Origin: Neocallimastix lanati (nom. inval.)
Taxonomy: Eukaryota > Neocallimastigomycota > Neocallimastigomycetes > Neocallimastigales > Neocallimastigaceae
NCBI GenBank assembly: GCA_016946835.1
Contig: JACVTC010000019.1
Location: 316,001 to 380,000 of the forward strand
DNA: 64,000 nucleotides
Direction of reading: 5' to 3'
Both the position numbers and the translations under genes were made by a program. The notes under the pieces are model-generated. The model ran no database searches, was not told the DNA's origin, and was given only the letters and a program-made list of their open reading frames with translations. The stretch's first letter is position 1. Each line of letters starts with the position of its first letter. Shown piece by piece: positions 50,302 to 64,000 of the stretch.

Positions 50302-50302
<1 letters not shown>
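49621..50302. other. (AAT)n array and an unassigned island of mixed sequence
   Basis: 49722-49865 is an (AAT)n array with AGT and ATG interruptions. 49880-50280 has visibly more G and C than the neighbourhood. Two of its stretches resemble each other (GTAAGATTGAAGAGGAATTC near 49881 and GTAAGATTGAAAAAGAATAC near 50025). The minus-strand frame 49647-50075 crosses it (FQSPSSQIGILFQSYN...), but resembles nothing I know. It may be an old repeat. Confidence 0.4.
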
Positions 50303-50366
<64 letters not shown>

Positions 50367-52053
50367 TTTTAATAAAGAAAAAATTAAAATAAATCATAAT
50401 GATTAACTATTTCTTTTCATTTTCATATTCTTTTTTTTTTCTGTATTTATATTTCGTTTTATTCTTATAAAATAAAAAAAAAATGATTCATTATAAAATA
50501 TGTATTTTTTATTTCATTTTTTATCTTTATAATGATATATATATATATTATTTTATGTTTTATTTTGTATATTATTTTTATTCTGTATTTTATTTTAATA
50601 AATATTAATAAATAAATTATAATAAATCTCTTTTCCTTCTTTATTTTCTTTTTTTTAATTCTATCTATATTACATTAAGTAATTAGTTGTAAAATAAAAA
50701 AAAAAGGTTATCATTTATCTTCTTGGCAATAATGATAAAGAAAAAAAAAAAGAAAGAAATGGATAAACCTATTATATATTATATATTATATATTTTATAT
50801 TAATTATTAATTATTAATTATTAATTATTATTATTATTATTATCATTATTATATAATACTTTTTTTTTTTAAAAAAAAAAAAAAAATCAACTAATAAAAT
50901 ATTAATACAAAATTTGATATATATATCGTTAAATTTTATTCATATTACGTTATTGAAGTATCTATTTTTGCCAAGTGAATTCTTATCTTTATTAATAATT
51001 TCATACTAATGTTATTATCAATAATTTCAATATGAATTAATATCATTATTAACTCATATTATTATTTTCAATAATTATATTATTAACTCTATGTTATTTT
51101 CGATGATTATTCAATTATAAACTAGTATAATTTTTAATAGCAGTATTATGATTTCAATATAAAATTTAGTTTTATTATCAATATAAATAGTATTATTAAT
51201 TTCATTATAAATATCAATATTAATTAAGAAAAAAGAGGATTATATTTTTTTAATTACATTATTAACATGAATAGGAGGGAGTATTTTATTTTATTATTAT
51301 AAATTTTTTTTTTATTAAACTTATAAAACTATTTTTATTATAAACCTATAATCCTAATTATAAATTCATAATAAAAATAATTTAGGAATATGTTTTTATT
51401 TTCAAAAAAAAAAAAAAAAAAAAAAATAATAAACATTAATAGTAGTAATAATAATAATAATAAATAATAATAAATAATAATAAATAATAATAAATAATAA
51501 TAAATAATAATAAATAATAATAATTAATAATAAATAATAAAAAATAATAATAAATAATAATATATGATAATAAATGATAATAACAATAAATATATAAATA
51601 TATGAAGTAATAATAAAAAAGAATACAGTAAAAAAATTAAATAAAATAAAAAAAAACAATTTTAATTATAATAAAAATAAAATAAAAATGTATTACAAAA
51701 TAATAATATGTAATTACATTAAACTATTTTTTTTTATCTTCTTTTAGAGGTATTTTTACATTTAGTCATATGAATTTAAATAATAAAAACAATTAGATAA
51801 ATAATATAAAATTAAATGAAATATTGATTAACATTTTTCATCCAAAAAAAATTATTAATATCGTTATTATTTTTTCAAATGATAAGAGTATATATAAAAA
51901 TTAATGATAAATTCATGATTATTATCATAGAATTCGAAATTATGATAAGAATATAATTATATAATTATTATATCTTTAACTATATATGAGGTTAGTATAA
52001 AATTAAAGTTTAAAATAATAATACTGTTTTATCTGTTATTTATTCAATTTTTA

Positions 52054-52101
<48 letters not shown>

Positions 52102-52283
52102 TTAAAGAAAAGAATTGAGATAAAACAAATTAACACAAAAACAAAACTAAATATCTATATATTGCTATGTTATGTGTTTATATGTAATATATACTCATCA
52201 TATAATTACATTTGAAAGATATATAAAATGAATTTTAATCCAAACTACTGCAAAGATTAATATATTCAAATCATTATATTTTT

Positions 52284-52323
<40 letters not shown>

Positions 52324-52675
52324 AATCCAAGTTAAATTTAAAAATTTAAAAATTAAAAAATTTAACAATTTTTGAGATAAGTTAATATTCATATAAAAAT
52401 AAATTAAAATAAATGATAGATAATAAATGTATTATTAAAATTATTGAACTCATGATAAATATAATAATGATAATAATAAAAGGTTTTTATTATATATTAT
52501 TAAAGTTATAATAAATACTAAATTTTCATAGTTAAAATTAAATTAAATGACTATCCAGATAATTAGGCATATGCTTTTATTGATAAAAAAAATAAAAAAA
52601 AAAGTCTATTATAAATAAATAAATTAAAATATTTGTTGATATTATTATTAAAATAAAAATATTGTACTATGAATA

Positions 52676-52722
<47 letters not shown>

Positions 52723-52962
52723 TAATTCTAAATAACAATGTTAAAATTAAATAATTCTGGAATATTAAAGTTATGTATTTATATATATATATATTAATTT
52801 ATCTATTCATATATATATATATATTAATTTTTCTATTCATATATATATATATATATTTTTTTTTTTAAAAAAAAAAGCATTTATAAATCCTAAAAATTAT
52901 ATATATTATAAAAAAATAGATACCATTTAATATATATATGTATATATATATCTTTTTAATAT

Positions 52963-53007
<45 letters not shown>

Positions 53008-55153
53008 CTTTTAAAAAGTATAATAATTTTAAAGTGTATAATTTCATTTGAAATGGATAAATTATATAAAAAAAAAAAAGAAAAAAACTTTTTTTTATTA
53101 ATTATTTTGTGACTAATATCATATATATGGATATCACCTGTATATGAAGATAAAAGGATAAAAGTTAAAATGCTTAACAACTAAATCTTTTATTTCGTTT
53201 TTATTATCTCTGTCTATCTATATTATTATTATTTTTATATTTAAATTTTTAAATTCAATGAAAATGTGAATTACTAGAGTTTCTATTATGAATAATAATA
53301 ATAATAAAAAAAAAAATAAAAATTAATGAATACAATAAAAATAAATAATAGAATTGTTATTATTATTATAATATATATATATTCTAGAATAATTTTTTTT
53401 TTGAAACTAATGTTTTCTAAACAAACCCATATTGGTAAAATTATTAAAATAAATTATTAAAAAAAAAAAAAAGAAGTTTATAAAATAAGAAACATTAAAA
53501 AATTATAATTAAAATACTATATATATATTTTTTATTTTTCAAATAATGTTAATGATAATAATTCATTAAGGTTAAAATTTAAATGCTATATATATACATT
53601 ATTTTATTTTTCAAATCATGTTAAGGATAATAAAAATATCTATATCTACACTTATATTATAGAGTTATCATTTTGAAGGGATATTAATTTTATTATCCTA
53701 ATCAAGTCCATCAGTCAGGCATTCATCATTTTCTTTATTGCTAAATTTTTTTTATCTATTATTAATTAATAATTCATATTTAAAAGTCATTGATAATAAA
53801 TGCTATGATAGAATTAAATATATAATTTCTTACGAGGGTATTAATAAAAAATATATATTATATATATATTATAATATAAATTAAAAACTTTTTATTTAAT
53901 CCTTTAAAATAAGGTTAAAATCTATTTTTTTTTTTTTTTTTTTTGGTTTAATTCTTTATTTTAATTTGACCTTTCAAAATTTATATTTTATATCTAAATT
54001 GTTTTTTATTTATAATATTTTTGTTATTTTTAAATTTTTCATATCTAAAAATTAAACTATTTTTAATTAAACTTATAAAAATTTATTTATTTATTTTTAC
54101 TTTATTTATTTATTCTATTTATTTATTTTAAATCTATTTATTTAAAATCTATTTATTTTATTTAAATATAATTTTTCCTTGAAAAATGGAGAATTTTTTT
54201 TTCTCAATTTTTTAAAATTTTCAAATTTAATAGTAACATAATATATAATAAATAAACTATATAAAAAGATAAACTTTATAATAAATAAATTATATAGAAA
54301 ATTATATAATAAATAAAATTATATAATAAAAAATAATATTATAAAAATTAAATTAATATTAATTAAAAAATAAATTTAATTAATATTATTTATTAAAATT
54401 TTTATTTTATTTATTTATTTTAGTTATTACATTTATCTCTTCTAAAAAATAATTTATATACATTCCAGTAATTTTATTTATTTATTTTTATTTATTTAAT
54501 TTAATTATATTTATTTAATTATATTTATTTATTTAATTTAATTAATTTTATTTAATTATATTTATTCATTTAATTTAAATATATATATATTTAATTATAT
54601 TTATTTATTTAATTTATTTATTTTTATTTATTTATTTTTATTTATTTATTTTATATAATTTTTTTGATAATGCCTTATCTTTTTTTTTTTTTTTTTTTTA
54701 ATAAAATTAAAATTGGTTTTATGTATCAAAATTTAAAAAAAATTATCTTTTTGATAATAAATAAATTATAATATTATTTTTATATTTATCAATAAATATT
54801 ATTAATAAAAAAATTTTTTTTATTTTAAATTTTTTATTTTTGATAATGATATTAAATAAATAGAATACAGAAATTTAAAATAAATATTTAAATATTAAAA
54901 TTTTATATCTTTCATAAAACTTTTTTATTTTATTTAATTGTCCCTTTTTCTTTTTTCTTTTTTTTTTTTTTTTTTTTTCTCTTCTCTATAATAAATAATA
55001 AATAATAAAATAATAATTATAATAATAATTAAAAATTATAATTAAAATTAAAATTATTCTATATATATATATATATTTTTTTTAGAAAAAAATGAATTTA
55101 ATATTGATAGAGAGAAATAACATATGAGTTAAAGTAAAAATAAGTAATAATAA

Positions 55154-55196
<43 letters not shown>

Positions 55197-55985
55197 CACA
55201 TTTATTTTATCTATGAATTTATAAATGTAAATAATTTAAAGATAATCAATAATCTTATATATGCCTTTTTTTATTTATATTTGAGAATGATATTAAATAA
55301 AAACCATTCATGATAATCATCCATAAAAGATAACATAAAATAATATTATAACTATATAATTATAAATAAATAAATAAATAAATAAATATTTTTTAAAATA
55401 AAATTTTAAAATTAAAATTAAAAAAGGTTTAGTTAATTTATTATCTTTTAAAAGCAATTATTATAAAAATAACTATTCATTCTTTTAATATTCTTTTTAT
55501 ATGAATTTTTTTTTCTGATAAAATTTATATATATATTTTCTATTTAAAAAAAAAAATAATTAAAGTTACAAAAAAATAAAGTAAAAAAAAAAAAAAAAAA
55601 AAAAAAACTTTATATATATAATAGTTTTGATATAAATTTGACTTTCTGATAAATAATAAAATAATTGTATTTTAATTATATTTTAATTTATATATGAAAT
55701 ATTATCATTAATATTCATAAACTATTATTTAAGTAATATTATATTAATGTATTATATTTAAAAAGATAAATAAAATTTTAATATCAGAAAAAAAAAAAAA
55801 GACTCCCATCAGTTTAACAATAAACAATTTTTATGGATAGTAATAATAATAAATAAATAAATAAATAAAAATTATAAATTTCAATATATATATAATGAAA
55901 AAATGAATTTAAAAAAATTATTTTATTTTTTTTTTATTTATTTTTTATATTTTAATATTCTTATTATATTAATATGTATATATTA

Positions 55986-56031
<46 letters not shown>

Positions 56032-56609
56032 AAATAAAAACTTTCTGCTTTTTTTCTTCTATTATCATAGTTATTAAATAAATAAATAAATTATATTTAT
56101 ATTTATAAGATAATATTTTATTTAGTTTAGTTAATAGGTAATATTTTTTATTATATAAAATAATTTTTTTTTTAATTTTTTTACTTTCTTTAATTATAAT
56201 TGAAATTCAGTAAATTATAAATAAATAATGTATGCTTTTTTATAGTTATTTTATAGTTATTATTATTATTATTATTATTATTTTTCTACCTTTTATATTC
56301 TATTAAAAGAAATAATACTTTTATTATTTTGTATAATGAATAAAAGTTGGTTGGTAGATATTCTGTATTTTTTTTTTTGTTTTTAAAAAAATTAAAAAAA
56401 ATGAAAAAAAATTTCATTACAATTACCATATATTATTTTATATATTATTTGAAATTAGATATGATTACATGTTATTGTATTATATGAATCTATGCTTATA
56501 ATAATAATTTATCAATAGAAAAAAAAAAAGGTATATTTAAATAATTAATAAAAAAAAATTTATACTATTTTTTGCTTATTATTATGATATGTTTATCATT
56601 AGAAAAAAA

Positions 56610-56650
<41 letters not shown>

Positions 56651-56740
56651 TTTATATTTATAATTATGATTTAATAAATTATTATTATTTTATATTTTAA
56701 AAATTATTTTATGAATAATCTTATTTATATTATTGCTTTT
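50303..56740. other. AT-rich intergenic DNA, no gene seen
   Basis: Contains (ATT)n at 50303-50366, (AAT)n-type repeats at 51440-51590, an (AAT)n run at 55150-55192, and T or A runs of 30-45 bases at 52058, 52289, 52681, 52965 and 55989. I found no open frame with mixed codon use and no GC-richer island that would indicate exons. Confidence 0.65.
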
Positions 56741-57000
56741 AATTATAGAAAGTGCTCTTTAAAAAAAGAATTACTAATAATAATAGTTCTTCTTTTCCAC
56801 CTGTTGTGACATTACAATTCATTTACAATTTAATACATTCTACAATCATTATATTTAAAAATATTTGTATAATATCTATTCTTATTTTATTCTTATTTCA
56901 TTTATTTATTTATTTACATTTTCCTTTTTTAGGAAATTTTAAAAAATTTATATATAATGAATTAATAAGTAATAATTATAATAAATATAAAAAAATATAG
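56741..57000 (+). CDS. Doubtful small exon or ORF with a hydrophobic segment
   Basis: After a possible acceptor (AATTATAG, ending at 56749) the frame reads LFKKRITNNNSSSFPPVVTL and QFIYNLIHST, then a hydrophobic stretch (IISILILFLFHLFIYLHF), and ends at 57000. The first 90 bases have more mixed codons than the surroundings. There is no ATG at its start and no partner exon is evident, so it could equally be chance. Confidence 0.2.
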
Positions 57001-57219
57001 TTAATAATAAAAAATGGTTTATGACAAATTTGTTAAAATAATAAAAAATAAAAAATAAAATTAAAAAAAATTATAAAGACAATTTTAAACATAATACTAT
57101 TGCTAAATATTATTTTATTTTTTAAATTATATATATAATTTTTTTTTCATTAATATGTAATATGAATATAGATTTTATAAGATTGTATATAAAATATAAT
57201 ATATATATTTAAAATGAGA

Positions 57220-57270
<51 letters not shown>

Positions 57271-57874
57271 AAAAAAAGAATTAAAAAATAAAATTAAAAT
57301 TTATGGTAAAAAAAAAATAGATTTTTAATTGGATTAAAATTTTGGATTAAAACAAACAAAACAAAAAAAAAGACTCTAATAAGGATTTGAACATATAACA
57401 CTATTTAAATTATAATCATTCATTATAATGAAAATAATTAATTATTATTTTTTCATAAATAAATAAATAAATAAATAAAGAGATATGAAAAGGAATGAAT
57501 GAATAAATAATGAAAAAAAATAATAACTAATATGAAATATCATATTTTATATATTTATAGTCATTATAACAGTAATTTATTTATTATTTTATTTTATTAT
57601 GATTTAAAATTTTAAAATTCAAAAATTTTAAATAAAAAAAATATATACATATTTTTTTTATATATATAATATTTAAAATTTTAATTATTTCCTTTATTAT
57701 GGTAAAACATGTCAATGTTTAAAAATTTTATTTATAACTATTTATAATTAATTAATTTAATATTATTTATTTATTTAGTATTTATATTTATTTATTATTT
57801 ATTTATTATTTATTTATTTAATAAAAATATATTTATTTAATTTTTATAATATTAAAAATATCATTATGTATTCA

Positions 57875-57948
57875 CCAATGAGATTATTTTATTTAAAAAA
57901 TTCTTCCAACCAATAACAAAATAATTTATTTTGTAATTTTTAACCAAT
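57875..57948 (+). promoter_or_regulatory. Three evenly spaced CCAAT motifs
   Basis: CCAAT at 57875-57879, 57910-57914 and 57944-57948, 35 and 34 bp apart, all on the plus strand. CCAAT boxes bind the HAP/NF-Y complex in fungi. No gene start is visible within the next kilobases, so function is unproven. Confidence 0.25.
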
Positions 57949-58540
57949 AGTAGGATTAAAATTTTCATGGATAAACTAAATTAAAGTTTTTTCATTAAAT
58001 TAATTATTTTTTTTTAAAAATTAAAAACATTATAAAAATGTATATATTAATAATCGATTGGTATATATTTTAATTTATATTTATTTGAAATAGACACATA
58101 TAATTTTAAATATTTGAAATATTTAATCTACAATACGAATTAATAGTTTATTATGTTTTTTTTTTTTTTAAAATTTTTAAAATTTAATTTATAATTATTA
58201 TTTCTTTTTTAATTATGTCTAATACTATATACTTATTTTATTATATATATATTTATACGAATAGAGACAAATGAATTAAAAAAAAAAATAATGAATAGTA
58301 TAATGAATAAATAATAAGAAATTAATGGGATTTTCTTAAATGTAATAATAATAAATAATGAGAGGAGAAGTATTTATAATTCATAAAACAATCTATTAAG
58401 TGATGATAACTACAGTTATAATAGTCAATAATGAAAATGAAATAGATTTATTATGAAAATCAAAATTAAAAACTAAAACTATTATTATTTAATCATTCAT
58501 TGATGAATAGTCCATATAAACTCATTTACTTTTTACCAAC

Positions 58541-58574
<34 letters not shown>

Positions 58575-58972
58575 TTTTCTACTTTTTATTTTTACACCAT
58601 TTAATTTAAGTAAAAAGGAATTTCTTTTTTTTTCTTTTATATTTAAAAATAAATCCAATTTCAATTTCAAAAAAATTATCTGTAATTTAATAATTATATA
58701 CAAATAATACTGATATAAAAAAATATTACAAAGTATTATTTATTTTATTTTATTTTATTTTATTTTATTTTTTATTATATATCATAATTATATAATAAAA
58801 ATTAGTTTATCAATTCACCACTCTTTGAAAATTTAAATTACCATTGTGTTACTTTTTTAATAAGTTGTACAATGAATAAATAAATTGGTGATATTAATAT
58901 TTTTTCTTTATAATTTTTAATAAATAATTATAATAATTTATAACTTGATAACTTAATAATTTAATAATTTAA

Positions 58973-59015
<43 letters not shown>

Positions 59016-59418
59016 CAAATAAATAAATAATAAACAAATAATAAAATATCATATAAATAAATAAATAAATAAATAACCAATAAATCAATAATAAACAAAT
59101 AATAAATAACATATAAATAAATAGATAAATAAATAAATAACAAATAAATAAATAATTATTTAATAATAAGTAATAATTAAATTTTAATTAATAATTAATC
59201 ATAATAATAATTTTTTTATGGTTTTCTTTTTTTTTTAAACTACTAGTTTTAATAAATTTTATTATATTTATTATATTAAACATAATTGTTAAAATAACTT
59301 GTTCATTATTATTATTTAATGAATAAGTTTTAAGCGGGGAAATTTATAAAGATGAAAATTATTATAAAGATAAATAAATAAATAAAGAATTGACTTACCA
59401 AACCTTCTTTTTTTTTCT

Positions 59419-59606
59419 TTTTAAAATTTCTCCTCAAAAAAAAAAAAAAAAAAAAATAAACATAAAAGAATAAAAAAGCAAAAATACAAAAATATATATA
59501 TATTTTAAAATTTCTCCTCAGTAATAAAAAAAATATATATATATAAAAAATGAATAAACTTTTTTTTTTTTATTGTTTACTTATTTTTTTTTAAAATTTC
59601 TCCTCA
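59419..59606. repeat. Three copies of TTTTAAAATTTCTCCTCA at about 85-bp spacing
   Basis: Exact 18-bp copies at 59419-59436, 59503-59520 and 59589-59606. The sequence between them is A-rich, with ATATATAT near the end of the first and in the second unit, so this may be a diverged tandem repeat of about 85 bp. Confidence 0.85.
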
Positions 59607-60216
59607 ATTATCAATTATAAAAAAAAAAAAATTTCAACTCTAAATTTGAATAGAAAAGATAAATAATATAAGAATTTTATAAATATACATCTTTATTTTT
59701 TAATAAAAAATTTAAATAAATATTAATGTTCTCTTCTATAAAAGAATATGTAACTATTAGGCAATAAATTAATAAAAAAATTTTTTTTTTTTATTTTATT
59801 TAAATTGTTTTATTGTTCATAATTAAATAGTAAAAAAAAAAATATATTAACCCTATGAAATGTAATATTGAATATATGAAGAAGAATATTAAAATAAGAT
59901 AAAAAATATTTAAATAATAATAATAATAAAAGACCAACATTAAAAAAAAAAAATTGAATAAAAGAATTTTATTTTAAAACTTCTATTTGGTTTCATCATC
60001 TATAGATAATAATCATTGATACTATTATTTTAGTTCTTTCGTTTTAAAAGAAGATATTTATATATAATGAAATAATAGTAGAATATATTTTTAAAATAAT
60101 ATATAAAGATAAATTCATTACAAGAAAATTATTTTTTCTTTTTCAATATGTTTAATATATATAAATAGAAAAATGCATTGGATTATCTAATTTTTTTTTT
60201 TCATAAATTTAATGAC

Positions 60217-60247
<31 letters not shown>

Positions 60248-63200
60248 AATTATTATTATTACTTTTTCTATATAAACAATAATTAAAAACTAAAAACGTA
60301 GTAGGGAATAATATAATAAGATAAAGCAACCAAATTCGAATTAAATTTATTGATAAAGAAGCATGAAATTAATAGATAGAATTAAAAAATAAAAAATAAA
60401 AAATTAAAAATAAAATATTAAAAGTATTTTATAGTTTTATTAATTGAATGGTAATTCATGAAGATAAGGCATAGAAATTAAATTTATTTATTTATTTTTT
60501 TTAATATCTGTAATTATTAATTATTTTTTTTTTATTAAATATTCAAGATATAGAGTAGTTATATAGTTAGTTAGTTATATTTATTAAATAGATGGGTCAT
60601 ATGTACTCTCTTGAATTATTAGTTAATTCCTAATCTTATTAGAACATATATATATTAGTTAATACTTTTTTTTTTATTCATATTCATATTTATATTTATA
60701 TGGCAATATTTATTTATTTAATAATAATGATTAATTAAATATATATATATTTATATAAAGCAAAGTCTTATAATACTTTTTAGTTATTTCTTTTTTTTTT
60801 TTTTTTTTAGATAAGTCAATATTAAAATTTTAATTTAATTAATTAAATTTTATCTATCTCTCAAGAAAAAAATTATGTTTATAGTCATATCAATATTAAT
60901 TTTATTTATTTATTTATATAACATTTATTTATATATATACTTTTCATTCATTCATTTATTTCCTGTTAATTATTGACTATTTTACTTTTTGTTTTTTTGC
61001 ATATTTCCCCACTATTGATAATTTATCATATGTCAATTTAAAAGGTTATTGAAAAAAAAAGACAGTTATATTTATTTCTATTTTAATATATTAAATATAT
61101 TAATGTGGAGAAAGCCAATCATAGAACATATTTATATATTTAACACTATATTTTAATTTTCATTGTTTGAGCACATGATCTAATCTAATATTCTTAATTA
61201 ATTAATCCATAGCTTTGATTTATAGTACATTGAACAAAATATATATAAATATACATATGTATATAAATGTAAATAGAAATATTAATATATATAATATATA
61301 TATATAAATAAATAAATATAGAATATTAATATATATATTTTTATTAATAAATATTTTTATATCTTATATTAAAAAAAAAGTATATGTAACAACTAGTCAA
61401 CATACTTTTAAATATTTATATTCTTATAATAATGATAAATATTATTTTAGTATTTATTTAATTATTATTTAATTTATTTCTTTTGTTCTTTCTTTCTTTT
61501 TTTTAACGGAAAGCAAGTTTTTTTTTTTGTATGGAGTTAAGTCATAATCATATTAATAAAACTTTTTTTATTTTTATTTTTTATTATTTTTTTTAAAATT
61601 TACATTATTATATTTTTTATTTGCCATATCATACGCAATAAATGGAAAGGATAATTTATCAATATTTTTTTTTTAATTTTTATTTTTATTATTTTAACTT
61701 TTCTATCAAAAGATACATTATTAATTTTTTAAAAGTTTTGGTAATATTTAAAAAGGCTTGTTAATTTGTAATAATGATAACTGATAATTAATTATATATT
61801 TATATATATATTTTTTTTATATAAAATATAATTAAATAATTAAATAATTAAATAAGTAAATAATAAATATAAAAAATATAAAATTTATAATTATTTTAAT
61901 AACTTATTGAGGTATTTATTTATTAATATTTATTTAAATTACATTTATATCCAATGGTACCAAAATATCTACAAAATGTATACAATATCTTATTTTATAT
62001 TACATAATGTATCTATTATATATAAAATATTTTTTTTTATATTCATCAACCATTTTTGAAAATGTTGTAATTAATTTTAATTTTAAATAATTTTATTTAT
62101 AATTAAATGATAAATAAAGTTTTTTTTTTTATTAACTGTATATTCATAATATTATATTCATTTTATACTACATATCATTAAATTATATAACTATATAGAA
62201 TAAATAAAGTGTAAATCATAATAAAATTAATTTTTATTTTATTTTTATTTTTATTTTTATTTTTATTTTTTATTTTTATTTTATCCTTTTTTTTTTACAT
62301 TCTATAAATTAATATAAATATAAATAAATAAAAGAATTGTAATAAATTATATTTATTATTAAATAAATAATATATTGCAATATATTCACAATTATATATT
62401 GGTTGTATTGATTGATAATTATTTTAAAAAAAAATAATAAATTATTATTTAGTTTTTGATTATGGACTTTATCTATTTAATTTAAATACAATATAAAACA
62501 ATATATGATATTAATATATTACATATATTGTATACATTATCAAAAATTAAACTATTGTATACATTGTTTTATTTTTAAAATTTTTATTGAATATTCAATT
62601 AATTATATACTATAGTGTATTATAATATATTACACATAAATTAATCATATATTACAATATAATATAATATATATAATTATATTAAATTGTTTATCTCTTA
62701 AAAATTTTTAAAAGAAAATTATTAGCAATATAAAAATAAATAAATAAATAAATAATAGAATAAATAAATAAATAATTAAGTAAATAAATGAATAATAATT
62801 TTTAAAATTTAAAAAAAAAAAAAATAAAGAAATGATATATATATATATAATTTTTTTTGCTTTATAAATTTTTAATTAATTATTTAATATATATATAAAT
62901 TTTTGGATAAGAAAAAAAAAAATAAACATTTTTATTATCAAAAGAAATAAAAAATTTAAAATAAAAAAATTTTATATTAAATAAAATTTTTTTTTTTTTT
63001 TTTTCAATTATAATAATTCATAATAGTTTATATTTTTATTTTATTATTTAATATCAATTTTTTTTTATATTTTTATATTTTTATTTTTTATAATTTTATT
63101 ATAAACTATTTTATATCAAAAAAATTTTTATAATCAATACAACACTGATAATATATGGTATTAATACATTAATATATCTAATCAATATATTACAATACTA

Positions 63201-63328
63201 TTTATTTTCTATGCCATATAATCAAAAAAAAAAAAAAAAAAAAAGATTAAAATAAAAATATATATATAAAATTATTAAAACTAATTTAATTTAACATAAT
63301 TAATTTTCAAAATTTCAGAATTTTCATA

Positions 63329-63359
<31 letters not shown>

Positions 63360-63937
63360 TGATAATGAAAGGCATATAAATATAGTTTAATTTTACCTTT
63401 TTTTTTTTTTTACTAAATTTTTTTTTTATTTTAAAAAATTAAATAATTTTTTTTATATAATTTTAAACTTCTTTTTTTTTTTTTTGTTTTATAATTGATG
63501 ATTGATAAGGACAATCAAAAAACAAAGAAAAAAAAAAAGATTATAAAAGTTAATATTTATAAATTATAAATTTAATCAACTTATTAAATTAATTAGTTAT
63601 GAAACGCTTTATAAAATTGAAATAAGAAAAAATTTTTAAAATATATAACTTTATATTATTTTTTTTGTTTTTATTTTTAAAAAAGGTATTCATTTTTATT
63701 AAATATATTTTTCTTTCAATTTAAAAAGGAAATATATAAAGTGAATATTATTTAACGAAAACAGAAATTTAGTATAATATATATATTCTAAAAAAAGTTT
63801 AAAAAAGAAAAAAATTATATGTTAAAATAATAATCATATATATATATAAAAAAAGAATAAAAAAAAAGAATATTTATAATTAATTTCATTTATAGTCAAA
63901 ATTTAAATAGTCAGAAATATTTAAAATTAATATTTTC

Positions 63938-63961
63938 CCCCCTCTCTCTTTTATTTTCTTT
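63938..63961 (+). promoter_or_regulatory. Pyrimidine tract ending in TTTAG
   Basis: CCCCCCTCTCTCTTTTATTT then TCTTTAG is unique in composition within the last 13 kb. It could be a CT-rich core promoter element, as seen in fungal promoters, or a 3' splice site of a gene that continues beyond the window. Confidence 0.25.
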
Positions 63962-64000
63962 AGTAAAATAAAATAACAAAAAAAAAAAATACAATAATTA

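Larger units (their letters stand above)
57001..63937. other. AT-rich intergenic DNA with small repeats, no gene seen
   Basis: (AAAT)n arrays at 57217-57270 and 58966-59155, poly(T) near 58542 and 60219, and the two short repeat groups listed separately. I see no coding frame. Confidence 0.65.

Noticed and set aside
56711-57000. Start of the doubtful ORF at ATG 56711
   Set aside because: Reading from that ATG goes into a different frame and stops after about 32 codons.

Overview
The window is nuclear DNA of a very AT-rich eukaryote, most probably an anaerobic gut fungus (Neocallimastigomycota). Four things point there: intergenic DNA that is almost only A and T with long poly(A), poly(T) and microsatellite tracts; small AT-rich GT-AG introns; a spliced gene for the bacterial-type solute-binding ectodomain that these fungi are known to carry on receptor-like proteins; and two bacterial-looking genes or fragments. 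The lineage call is an inference from protein resemblance and composition, not from a search.

Likely host genes, left to right: (1) a five-exon minus-strand gene (1-1610, 3' end outside the window) for a secreted or membrane solute-binding-protein-like ectodomain; (2) a plus-strand single-exon gene (15940-18528) for an 862-residue low-complexity protein with Gly/Pro/His, poly-Ser and Lys/Asp blocks; (3) a plus-strand ABCA-type full ABC transporter (about 27393-32832) whose frame is intact except for one TAG where a Trp is expected, next to Walker B of the second nucleotide-binding domain; (4) a minus-strand two-exon phosphomannose isomerase (41123-42696); (5) a frameshifted fragment of a bacterial-type SMC ATPase head (44038-44171, minus); (6) a plus-strand class I SAM methyltransferase (46300-47013) that looks bacterial. 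They do not form one pathway.

Most of the rest that is not plain AT sequence is non-LTR retrotransposon (LINE) debris: 3.7-7.8 kb (minus), 19.2-24.0 kb (plus) and 33.4-40.4 kb (plus). I distinguish three related 3' ends, called here families A, B and C. Pieces of an N-terminal region, an EEP-type endonuclease, the endonuclease-RT linker, the RT thumb, a CCHC motif and a C-terminal domain (FLLGG ... PI ... LF.R ... KSV) can be recognised; the RT catalytic core is absent from every copy. A 1.32 kb A+B unit is tandemly duplicated at 19.36-21.99 kb. A complete tRNA-derived SINE (25416-25844, minus) with a perfect 14-bp target-site duplication ends like the LINEs and carries a LINE-like KSVDVV segment, so these LINEs are its probable partner.

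Repeats dominate the remainder: a (TTTTA)n minisatellite with a fixed spacer (35.6-37.0 kb) that recurs inverted at 49.0-49.6 kb, a TIR element near 45.0-45.3 kb, and many microsatellites, several of which grew inside LINE tails. From about 50.4 to 64.0 kb I see no convincing gene.
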